DNA from: JARKPK01 sp964631235
GTDB lineage: Bacteria > Planctomycetota > Planctomycetia > Pirellulales > Thermoguttaceae
DNA: 64,000 nucleotides
Assembly: GCA_964631235.1 (NCBI GenBank)
Contig: CAZVZX010000003.1
Location: forward strand, 1-64,000
Direction of reading: 5' to 3'
Under the pieces are notes generated by a model that ran no database searches, was not told the origin of the DNA, and saw only the letters and a program-made list of their open reading frames with translations. Shown piece by piece: positions 55,341 through 63,145 of the stretch (position 1 is the stretch's first letter; every line of letters starts with the position of its first letter). A program made the position numbers and the translations under genes.

Positions 55341-58300
55341 TCAGATCGCGGCTGAGTGCATCGACTCGTTGCTTGCTGTTGCATTCTCGCCTGTTGCACC
55401 CGAATCGCGATCATTCTCAGCTCGCGATGAGGCTCGAGTGCCGGCATATCGGGCGACGATCTCCACCAGTCGATCGAATTGCACGGGCTTGGCCATGTAG
55501 TCATCGCAGCCGGCGGTCAGGCAACGCTGTCGATCATCGCTGAGGGCATGCGCCGTCAGCGCGATGATCGGTCGGCGATAGCCGCTGCTTCGCAGCCGTT
55601 CGGTGGCGGCATAGCCGTCGAGCAGGGGCATTTGCATGTCCATCAGAATGACATCATAGGGCACGCCCGCTGCTTCGGCTTCACGAGCTCTGGCTATTGC
55701 CGCTTCGCCGTTTTCCGCGATGGCCACCTCGGCGCCGGCCAGATTGAGAATGCGGGCGAAAAGCCGTTGATTGTCGACTCCGTCTTCGGCCAGCAAGATG
55801 CGGACGCCTTTCAGGACGTTCTTGATCTTCTCCGCCCGTTGTTTCGTGGGAATATTCGGCGGACGGTTTTCGTCGATCGATGGCGACGGGACAACTGACG
55901 ACGCGGCCGTAGTCAATTCGATCGGCAGGAAAAGCGAAAAGCGGCTTCCTTGTCCGGGCACACTTTCGACTTCGATTTCCCCGCCGAGCAGTTGTGTCAA
56001 ACGTCGGCTGATGGCCAGCCCCAGCCCCGAGCCTTCGAATCGCCGACTGTGCGACTGCTCTACTTGAGAGAAAGGTTGAAATAGCTTACTGACGTCGTCC
56101 TGAGTGATTCCGATTCCAGTGTCGGCGACCTCGAACAACAGGCTCGATCGTCCGTGACGGTCCGCGGCGGTCACCCGCAGTCGCACGCTGCCCCGATCGG
56201 TGAACTTGACTGCGTTGCCCAAGAGATTGACCAACACTTGGCGCAAACGCACCGGATCGGTAATGATCTGCTCCGGATGCCCCGGCTCCCAAACGCAATC
56301 GAGAGCGATGCCCTTGCGATTGGCGGAAGGACGGACCCATTGCAGCGAATCCTCGACGATCTCGAAGACATCGCACGGCCGCCGATCGAGTTCCAAGGTG
56401 CCCGCCTCGATCTTGGAGAAGTCGAGGATGTCGTTGATCAATCGCATCAAGTGATCAGCGTTGCGCGAGATCGAGCTCAAGTAGTCGCGGATATGATGTT
56501 GGGCGAAACTGCACACCCCGCCGCATTCGGCCGCGATCAAATCGATGTAGCCGAGGATAGCGGTCATCGGAGTGCGGATTTCGTGGCTCATGTTGGCCAG
56601 GAACAGACTCTTGGCGCGATTGGCGGCTTCGGCGGCGTCTTTGGCCCGGGCAAGTTCGGCCTCGGTGCGTTTTTGGTTGCTGATGTCGTGAACGACACCG
56701 GTGAGCCGCATGGCTCGGCCGCGCGAGTCTCGCTCGATGGACCGACCGAGGCTTTGGACCCAAAGCCACTCGCCATTGCGTTTGCGGAGGCGAAACTCGG
56801 CGGCAATGAAGCGGCCGGTGGACAAATGGGTCTTTACAGCCCGTCGCACCGCGAAACGATCTTCGGGATGAATCAGTTCGAGCCATGCACGCCGCTTTAA
56901 AGAGATCTCTCCGGGGCGGTAACCCAAGTGTTCGAGCCAAGAGGGATCGACGGACAAGAAGTCGCTCTGAACATTCCATTCCCAAAGCGCGAGGTTGGCG
57001 CTGCGAATTGCCAGCTCGAGCCGTTGTCTCGCATTGTGGGCGGCTTCTTCGGCCGATTTGCGATGCGTAACATCGCCGATGAAACCTTCGAGGAACGATA
57101 TCTCTCCGGTCTGTTCGTCCGGTACGCCCACCCCCTGCTCCCAAACCCATTTCACTTCGCCGGTCTTGGTTCGAATGCGGTATTCGAGTTGGAATGGGCG
57201 GCATTCCGCGATCGCCGCCTCGACTTCGTTGCGAACATGAGGACGGTCTTCGGGAAGGATAATCTCCTCGAAGGCGATCTCGCGATTTTCCAGAAGTTCT
57301 TCCGGTGCATATCCGGTAAGCTCCCGGCTTCCGTCGCTTACAAAGGTCATGCTCCAATTGCTGTCGCGGCGGCATCGATAGGCCATTCCCGGCAGGCAGG
57401 AGAGCAGCGTCGCCAATTCCCGCTCTTTCGCGCTGATCGCAGCGGTCTGAAGTTGGAGCTCTCGATTGACTCTCGCCAAGTCGGCCGTGCGAACAGCGAC
57501 GATTTGTTCGAGGGAGTCGCGGTAGCGTTGAAGCTCTCGTTCGTTCGCCAGGCATTGTTCGACCTTCTCGTCTTTCTCGTCGAGAGCTGAGCGAATCCGG
57601 ACGGTTAGCTCGTTGAACGCCCTGGCCAGCACGCCGAATTCATCGTCTCGACTTATCAAGGCTCTGGGGAGAGATGCGTCCGTCAGGGCGCCCGACGATA
57701 TGTGTCGGGTAAACTCTTTGAGCGGCTTGCCGATCATCCGGCGAAACGCCAGCATGACAATAGTGAAGACCCCGAGACCGGTGGCGAAACAATAAACCAG
57801 ATGCAACGCACTGTGGAGCCAAAGCTGTCGTTCGATCGGTGCCCAGTCGATTTTCACTAAGTCGATGGCGGCGATTTCGCCGGGCTGCCGGCCGAAACCG
57901 GCTTCGTTTCCATAGCGTTGAAGCAGTGAGACCGGCGCCGTTTCGGGGCTGCCGTGGCACTGCATGCATTCATCCTTCATTCGTCGCGGAACGGCGCTGG
58001 CCCAGAAGACGCCGCGATCGGTGGCAAGCCGGCCTTCCCAAGACTGAGCATTGGGATGGGCGCGAAAATACTCGATGATCTGCCGTTCTTCTTGAGTTGC
58101 AAGATTGGCGGGGTTGCGCGGATTATCCGAAGCAAAGCGAATCTCCAACCCATCGACATTCTTGCCGACGCTTTCGAAAATGCTGCGCGAAATGAACGAC
58201 GACGAAAGGATTTCCGGACGGAAACTATTCTCTCGATGCGGGCCGGATGGTTCCAATTCGGCATCGAGCACCGCCGGGCGAAGCACTTCCTGAACATAAC

Positions 58301-58478
58301 CGCGGATCGCAAGATCGAACTGAAGCGACGCATTGGCCAATGCGGCGGTCGCCCGACGTTGCTGAGTGAGCATGTCCGACGTGGTATGCACCAATTGAAT
58401 GCCGGTGGCGATCAGTGCCACCAATCCGAGAAACAAAGCGAAGCGAGTTGCTATCGTTTTCGGAGTCCGACGTCGCAT
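55341..58478 (-). CDS. Hybrid histidine kinase with periplasmic CxxCH sensor, HAMP, two PAS and receiver
   Basis: 1045 aa. Transmembrane segment 1 is at about residues 12-32. A periplasmic Tll0287-like (DUF3365) domain follows at about 55-215, with CMQCH at 171-175, a c-type haem attachment motif. Segment 2 (about 223-248) leads to HAMP (250-302) and two PAS/PAC units (about 355-475 and 485-605). The HisKA box is MSHEIRTPMTAILGY with His632, and HATPase_c has NLLGNAVKFTDRG, ADTGIGI and GSGLGLAISRRL. The C-terminal receiver has AEDGVDNQ, phosphoacceptor Asp947 in VILMDMQMPLLDG and Lys997. All phosphotransfer residues are present. No cognate response regulator lies beside it. Redox or gas sensing is inferred from the haem motif. 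Confidence 0.92.
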   Translation of the reverse strand: MRRRTPKTIATRFALFLGLVALIATGIQLVHTTSDMLTQQRRATAALANASLQFDLAIRGYVQEVLRPAVLDAELEPSGPHRENSFRPEILSSSFISRSIFESVGKNVDGLEIRFASDNPRNPANLATQEERQIIEYFRAHPNAQSWEGRLATDRGVFWASAVPRRMKDECMQCHGSPETAPVSLLQRYGNEAGFGRQPGEIAAIDLVKIDWAPIERQLWLHSALHLVYCFATGLGVFTIVMLAFRRMIGKPLKEFTRHISSGALTDASLPRALISRDDEFGVLARAFNELTVRIRSALDEKDEKVEQCLANERELQRYRDSLEQIVAVRTADLARVNRELQLQTAAISAKERELATLLSCLPGMAYRCRRDSNWSMTFVSDGSRELTGYAPEELLENREIAFEEIILPEDRPHVRNEVEAAIAECRPFQLEYRIRTKTGEVKWVWEQGVGVPDEQTGEISFLEGFIGDVTHRKSAEEAAHNARQRLELAIRSANLALWEWNVQSDFLSVDPSWLEHLGYRPGEISLKRRAWLELIHPEDRFAVRRAVKTHLSTGRFIAAEFRLRKRNGEWLWVQSLGRSIERDSRGRAMRLTGVVHDISNQKRTEAELARAKDAAEAANRAKSLFLANMSHEIRTPMTAILGYIDLIAAECGGVCSFAQHHIRDYLSSISRNADHLMRLINDILDFSKIEAGTLELDRRPCDVFEIVEDSLQWVRPSANRKGIALDCVWEPGHPEQIITDPVRLRQVLVNLLGNAVKFTDRGSVRLRVTAADRHGRSSLLFEVADTGIGITQDDVSKLFQPFSQVEQSHSRRFEGSGLGLAISRRLTQLLGGEIEVESVPGQGSRFSLFLPIELTTAASSVVPSPSIDENRPPNIPTKQRAEKIKNVLKGVRILLAEDGVDNQRLFARILNLAGAEVAIAENGEAAIARAREAEAAGVPYDVILMDMQMPLLDGYAATERLRSSGYRRPIIALTAHALSDDRQRCLTAGCDDYMAKPVQFDRLVEIVARYAGTRASSRAENDRDSGATGENATASNESMHSAAI

Positions 58479-58804
58479 GGCATTTCAGTCAGAAAACGGG
58501 CTATCGATGCGGCCTTCGGCCCATTGGACCGCCCGCTTTGTCGGAATGGCACCGACAACTGCGTCGGGGGCAAGACTTTCTTGGCTTGCCGATTTGGCCG
58601 CGGGGATCTCTCGTTATCAGTCTGCCAACGAGTCCGGTAAGCAGATACCCTTGGAAAAGATAGGTTTTTTTCGGTTGATATGCCGTTGCGGCGACCGTGC
58701 GATCCCGCAAACGCAGCGGCGACGTGTCGATTGCGGTGAGGCAGTCCTGATGATTCGGCGTGCCGAATGGTAGCTCAGCAACCTGTGGAAAGAATACGCT
58801 TCCA

Positions 58805-58885
58805 ACGAGTTCAGCCCGCAAATTTCGCGGAAAACGCCACGACCGAGAATCCGAGAGTGACTTATTCGACGGGCTGTTAAAGGCG
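58805..58885 (-). repeat. Interspersed element, copy C
   Basis: About 80 bases; on the minus strand it reads CAGCCCGTCGAATAAGTCAC at one end, through TTCTCGGTCGTGGCGTTTTC and GCGAAATTTGCGGGCTGAAC. It matches copy B over its whole length and copy A in the GTTTTCCGCGAAATT core. It lies in the 576-base gap between the two histidine kinase genes, which holds no gene I can support. Confidence 0.7.
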
Positions 58886-59054
58886 AGCAATTGCGTGCAA
58901 GACCTGCCCTTGAACCCCCTCTTGGGAATGCTTTGGCTTCCACTATAATTGGGGGAACAACGCAGTCGGTCGCCCGTCGCCGTCGCGATGCGATCGGCCT
59001 GAGGAATGATTGCTTGGCAGGCGTCCTTGGGGCGGAAATGCGATGGTCCGTCCG

Positions 59055-59900
59055 TTAGGACGATTGCGATGAGGGGGGAGCGGAGGTGTTGTTCGGGACG
59101 GCGGCGTTGGCTTGCGGGATCTCGACGGGCAACGTCGATGGGGAGTCGGAGACCGCTGCCGGCAGTTTGATCGTAAACGCGGTTCCTTTGCCGACCGTGC
59201 TCTCGACGCGAATTCGTCCCCGATGCGCGTCGATGATCTCACGACAGGCCGATAGTCCTAGCCCGGTGCCTCCCTTGCCGCTGCGATCGGGGCCGTTCTT
59301 GGTTGAAAAGAACGGGTCGAAAATTCGCGGCAGTGTTTCGGGCGGAATGCCGCTCCCATTGTCGCGGATAACCAGGTCGATCATCCGAGTCGCAGCGTCG
59401 TATGCCAGTTTGATCCAGATTCGTCCGCCGCCGGGCATGGCTTGCCGCGCATTGGTAAGCATGTTGAGCAGCACTTGCTGGATTTGGTTTCCGTTAACCA
59501 ATGCCGGCGGGATGGGCTGAAAATGCCTCTCCACCGCAATGCGGTACTTGTTCATTTCTCGTTCGAGAAGTAGCAACGTGTCATCGACCAGTTGCGCCAA
59601 GTCGGTCGGCTCTTGTTGAGCGGACCGGTTGCGGGCCATGCCCAGAACGCTGTTGGTTATTTTGGCCGCACGATTGCCGGCCGCCAGGATCTTCTCGAAT
59701 GCTTTTTCGCGAGTGGCGGCGTCTTTATGGCGAAGGCCCATCTTGGCGTAGTTGATGATGGTCATCAACACGTTGTTGAACTCGTGTGTCGTCGTACTGA
59801 CCAGTTCGCCGAGAGCCGTCAATCGTTGGGCATGGGCAAGCTGCTGCTTTAGTGTCTCGATCTGCTGCAAGAGTTGTTCGGGTCGAAGTGGATCGCTCAC
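59055..59900 (-). CDS. Soluble sensor histidine kinase
   Basis: About 281 aa from the GTG at 59900 (GGGGGAG eight bases upstream); an ATG at 59924 is possible. There is no membrane segment and no sensory domain beyond a short coiled coil (LLQQIETLKQQLAHAQRL). The phosphoacceptor His lies in LVSTTTHEFNNVLMTIINYAKMG. The catalytic domain has the N-box VLLNMLTNARQAMPGGG, IRDNGSGIPPE, FDPFFSTK and GLGLSACREI. The HEFNN H-box is of the NtrB-like class. It ends 576 bases before the hybrid kinase. No response regulator gene is next to it, so its partner is unknown. Confidence 0.92.
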   Translation of the reverse strand: MSDPLRPEQLLQQIETLKQQLAHAQRLTALGELVSTTTHEFNNVLMTIINYAKMGLRHKDAATREKAFEKILAAGNRAAKITNSVLGMARNRSAQQEPTDLAQLVDDTLLLLEREMNKYRIAVERHFQPIPPALVNGNQIQQVLLNMLTNARQAMPGGGRIWIKLAYDAATRMIDLVIRDNGSGIPPETLPRIFDPFFSTKNGPDRSGKGGTGLGLSACREIIDAHRGRIRVESTVGKGTAFTIKLPAAVSDSPSTLPVEIPQANAAVPNNTSAPPSSQSS

Positions 59901-60695
59901 GTTGCATTCTCCCCCGCATTGCAAATCAGGCTGCGATCACGACACTCGGCTACGCAGGAAACTCGGTGCGGTTCGCCGAAGATGGATGTTTCGAGCGTCA
60001 TTGGTGCCGCGATTCGCCGCTTGCTTCCGAAATGATTCGAGTCGATGGTTGTCCGCGGTCGGCTCTGCCGCTCGATGGCATTTGGCTGCGAGTGGCGATT
60101 GCGCCGCCCGCCATGTATCAGTGTTCGACCTGCCGGCGATGGGCCCCCGAGTTTAGCGACAATCGACGCGGGAGTTGTCGCCTTCGAACGGACAACAGCT
60201 CGGTAAAGTTTGCCTATTCTGCCTGCCGTTCCCGCTTGGCCCACGGGCGGCATTCTGGCCCGCCTACTACGCTTGTGCTGCTTAAAGCATTGCAGAGTAG
60301 TTGGTTACATTTACTGGGTATCGTCGCAAATGCCGGACGACTGGAGCAGAATTGGGGCGATCTGGCCAAAGTGGATTCACTTTGACCATAATTGCGATCA
60401 AAGGGCTCGAATGGGTGGTGCGCTACGATAGCCCATGATTGATCGACTGCTTGGATGGGTCATGGGCCCGTTGCAACAGTCGTATTATGATTTTCGGCCA
60501 AGTGTTTTCTCGGGAAGTCTACAGGCTGCCGTTGCTGGCATTAGGTTTCTCAACGGGATGTTTCAGGGGGGGGGCGAACAGATCGGCTCTCGGTTGGCCG
60601 CAAGCGGCTGGGGAACAGAAAGATAGTGCGGCGGGTAAATTGCGGAAAAGAGGCCGCTTGCCGCACCGCGTCGCAGGCGTTCGAGAATCAGTAAA
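59901..60695. other. Long intergenic region containing element E
   Basis: About 800 bases upstream of the small gene at 60696. A frame near 60110 encodes MYQCSTCRRWAPEF, with a CxxC, but it is short and unsupported. The only clear feature is the repeat at 60466-60557. No RNA gene is recognised. Confidence 0.4.
60466..60557 (+). repeat. Interspersed element, copy E (inverted ends)
   Basis: About 92 bases starting GGCCCGTTGCAACAGTCG and ending GGTTTCTCAACGGG. It aligns base for base with copy D: GTTTTCTCGGGAAG, GGCTGC and GGCATTAGG in the same order and spacing. The ends are inverted repeats. Confidence 0.7.
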
Positions 60696-60959
60696 ATGTT
60701 ACAGGTGGAATTGTTGTATGCCGCGATTGCGGTCGCCGAACAACTCGGATATGCGGTGCGCTACGAGAACCTGGGCGGACAGGGCGGCGGACTGTGCGAA
60801 TTGAAGGGCAAGAAGCTGCTTATTGTCGATTTGGCTCAGGGGCCCATGGAGCAACTCGACGTGGTGATTGCGGCTTTGAGAAGCGATCCCCGCACTGCCG
60901 AATTGGTGTTGCCGCGAACGCTTCGAGCTGTGCTCTTCCCGGGGGATTCCGCAGAGTAG
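60696..60959 (+). CDS. Small conserved-looking protein, unknown
   Basis: 87 aa. It begins MLQVELLYAAIAVAEQLGY, continues VRYENLGGQGGGLCELKGKKLLIVDLAQGPMEQLDVVIAALRSD and ends VLPRTLRAVLFP, an alternating alpha/beta pattern with no membrane segment. No family is recognised, but the composition and even spread of hydrophobic residues look coding. There is no clear ribosome binding site at the ATG. It precedes the deoxyribosyltransferase-like gene by 101 bases on the same strand and may share its transcript. Confidence 0.65.
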   Translation: MLQVELLYAAIAVAEQLGYAVRYENLGGQGGGLCELKGKKLLIVDLAQGPMEQLDVVIAALRSDPRTAELVLPRTLRAVLFPGDSAE

Positions 60960-61060
60960 AGACGTGCGAATGGAGCCGTTCTACGCGAACGGCCGAACCA
61001 GCTTGGCTACTTGGCGGTTCGGTGATCGTTCGGCGACGTTTTGAGGGCTATCGGGTTTCT

Positions 61061-61576
61061 ATGTTCTGGAAGAATCCGCGTCAATCGTCCGAGGAGGTGA
61101 CGCCGGCGAGGATCTTCGTCGCCGGAGTGATGCAGGGCTCGCATCGAGAGGCGGTATTGCACGCCCAAGAGTACCGCCGAGCATTGGTGGAACTGCTGGA
61201 ACGGCACTTTCCGAAAGCCGAGGTGTACGATCCGCTGGCCGGACATCGGCAATCGCTGGGATACGACGAGCGCCGCGGGCGCGAGGTTTTTCTTGCGCAC
61301 AATGCCATGTGTGCGGAGGCCGACTTATTGGTCGCCTATTTGCCGACGGCCTCGATGGGAACGGCCATCGAAATGTGGGAGGCCTTTCGGCATGGAGCAC
61401 TGATTGTCTCCATTAGCCCCATGGAGCATAACTGGGCGGTGAAGTTTCTTAGTCACCTACTTTATCCCGATATCGATGGGTTTGCCGAGGCGTTGGCCCG
61501 CGGTGAGCCGCAGGCCGCTTACCCTCGCGAACGACGCCGTATGGTTTTCCTGGGGCAGGCCCAGCGCAACGACTAA
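61061..61576 (+). CDS. Nucleoside 2-deoxyribosyltransferase-like protein
   Basis: 171 aa from the ATG at 61061. It begins MFWKNPRQSS, then the Rossmann-like core ARIFVAGVMQGSH, EYRRALVELLERHFPKAEVYDPLAG, and the diagnostic ADLLVAYLPTASMGTAIEMWEAFRHG, whose SMGTAIEMWEA (with its Glu) matches the active-site helix of the nucleoside deoxyribosyltransferase family. A MEHNW and KFLSHLLYPDIDGF tail follows. Members hydrolyse or transfer N-glycosidic bonds of nucleotides; the substrate cannot be told. The frame continues upstream to 60794, but that part overlaps the previous gene and looks non-coding. Confidence 0.8.
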   Translation: MFWKNPRQSSEEVTPARIFVAGVMQGSHREAVLHAQEYRRALVELLERHFPKAEVYDPLAGHRQSLGYDERRGREVFLAHNAMCAEADLLVAYLPTASMGTAIEMWEAFRHGALIVSISPMEHNWAVKFLSHLLYPDIDGFAEALARGEPQAAYPRERRRMVFLGQAQRND

Positions 61577-61755
61577 TCGGGCCGCAACAAAAAAAGTGCG
61601 TGACGGAAGCGATTGTGTTGTTCAACGCGGGCGTGGGCCAAGCGTATTGATCAACCGCGGCAACGATGATGGTTGCGGCCAACGAACATGCCCCGTGGGG
61701 CCGGCGCGATCGAGATGCGACGCCGAAGATCGGCGGGAAGAAACGCGGCCGAGCG

Positions 61756-62409
61756 TCAGCGAATCGAATTGAGCAGCGACTCCAATTTCTCTTTCGGAAG
61801 AATGGACTCGTCGGCATCGATTTGCAGGGTTGCCGGTCCGAAACGGCCCGGGAATTCGCCGGCAACCAATACCCTTTTTCGGCCATCGGTGGTTGTGACG
61901 CGAATGATCGAGAACTCGACCTCGCGGCCACCAATCGTGACGAAGTGGCGCATCGCCTCGGCGGGAATGACCTCGCGGCCGTGTTCGTCGGAACGTTGGC
62001 GTGCCGCCTCCTCCATCGATCGTTGGATCTCGCGCCGCTGGTGATCGTCGGCCGCCAAGTCGAAACCCATCAGTGTGATCGAGCTTTCCGTTTCCGGGTG
62101 ATGATAGAACGCCATCATCATCAGCCGTCGCCCGGTGAACGGCACGCGCATGTCCATCAACACCGAGGGGAGGAACGGCTCGGGGATAGCGATGTCGGCG
62201 ATTTCGCGCGTGCCGGTGGCAACTTGCTCCGGGTCGGTGACGAACGATTTCTTCCCCCAGTAGAAAAGGACGCCGCCTACCCCGCAACAAACCAAGATCA
62301 CGCCTCCGGCCAACACGCCGAGAATGATCAATACCTTGGCTGTGCCGCTCAAACCGCGAGGCGGTTGGTACATAGGCTCGGGCATCACTTCCGGGTAAGA
62401 GTACGACAT
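61756..62409 (-). CDS. Membrane-anchored protein of unknown function
   Basis: 217 aa from the ATG at 62409 (MSYSYPEVMPEP). A Pro/Tyr-rich cytoplasmic stub precedes one strong transmembrane segment (VLIILGVLAGGVILVCCGVGGVLFYW). A beta-rich outer domain follows (IADIAIPEPFLPSVLMDMRVPFTGRRLMMMAFYH, EVEFSIIRVTTTDGRKRVLVAG, GPATLQIDADESILPKEKLESLLNSI). No family is recognised. The architecture is frequent among planctomycete hypothetical proteins. The frame extends 15 codons further upstream. Confidence 0.75.
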   Translation of the reverse strand: MSYSYPEVMPEPMYQPPRGLSGTAKVLIILGVLAGGVILVCCGVGGVLFYWGKKSFVTDPEQVATGTREIADIAIPEPFLPSVLMDMRVPFTGRRLMMMAFYHHPETESSITLMGFDLAADDHQRREIQRSMEEAARQRSDEHGREVIPAEAMRHFVTIGGREVEFSIIRVTTTDGRKRVLVAGEFPGRFGPATLQIDADESILPKEKLESLLNSIR

Positions 62410-62636
62410 GGTTGTACCGTTGGCGAAAAGCCGATTGAACTCCCTTGGGAGCACGGCGATTGGTCACTGTGTGATGAAACAATGCTCCGCGTTATCGAAA
62501 TGGGATGAGTCCTTAATAGGAGCGAGTCGTTGCGACCGGCAAAAGGTATCGCTGAACGAGCATCACGTTGCTGTTTGAAAATCGATTCCGTCTCGGGCCT
62601 CTGGGCGGCAACGAGAGGCACAGGGCGATTATGCGA

Positions 62637-63101
62637 TTATAAATCGAGCTGTTGCAGATGAATCGCATACACTCCTTCACTGCGGCGGCGCTCCGCCCGT
62701 TGGCTGATATGTGTTCCCTCGCAGATCGTTAGGTTGAGTTTTCCGATCAGTTTTTTTAGGTAGTCGAGGTGCGGGCACGGCGGACCGTGGAAGTTGTCGT
62801 GGGTAATGCAAGTGGCCAGATGCACGGTAATTTGCGATCGTTCTACAGCTTCGTGTTTCGCTAGCGTTCGGCAGAGCAGGTCGAGCTTGCGGTGGACGGC
62901 CCGCCCGCAACAGCCCCCGCAGTCAATCGTAAAGAGCCGCAACGGCTCGTCTTTCGGGTAGCAGGCCATGATTCCCGTCCGCTCTTCAGCGGCACGAACG
63001 CAGTAATAGCCCGGGCATCGCTCGACGACCAAGCGGCACTGAACAATGATGATCACTCGGCCGTTGCCGGGGCTCGACGAGTCGGACATGAGATTTGCCA
63101 A
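62637..63101 (-). CDS. CGGC-domain metal-binding protein
   Basis: 154 aa from a TTG at 63101, or 150 from the ATG at 63089. It contains the CGGC-domain hallmark RLFTIDCGGCCGRAVHRKLDLL and downstream ITVHLATCITHDNFHGPPCPHLDYLKKLI, with several Cys and His residues likely to bind metal. It begins RVIIIVQCRLVVERCPGYYCVRAAEERTG. The family is small, cytoplasmic and uncharacterised; redox or metal handling is an inference. It lies 45 bases downstream of the sialidase gene on the same strand and may be co-transcribed. Confidence 0.82.
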   Translation of the reverse strand: MANLMSDSSSPGNGRVIIIVQCRLVVERCPGYYCVRAAEERTGIMACYPKDEPLRLFTIDCGGCCGRAVHRKLDLLCRTLAKHEAVERSQITVHLATCITHDNFHGPPCPHLDYLKKLIGKLNLTICEGTHISQRAERRRSEGVYAIHLQQLDL

Positions 63102-63145
63102 GGGGGACTAAACCGGTTTCTTTCTTGCTGTTGCGGTGCGGCGCG

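Noticed and set aside
55341..59900. Two-component operon with a regulator
   Set aside because: Both kinases lie on the minus strand but are separated by 576 bases with a repeat between; no response regulator gene is present.
59852..60385. 177-codon plus-strand frame containing a CxxC motif
   Set aside because: Overlaps the histidine kinase start on the other strand and shows no coherent domain.
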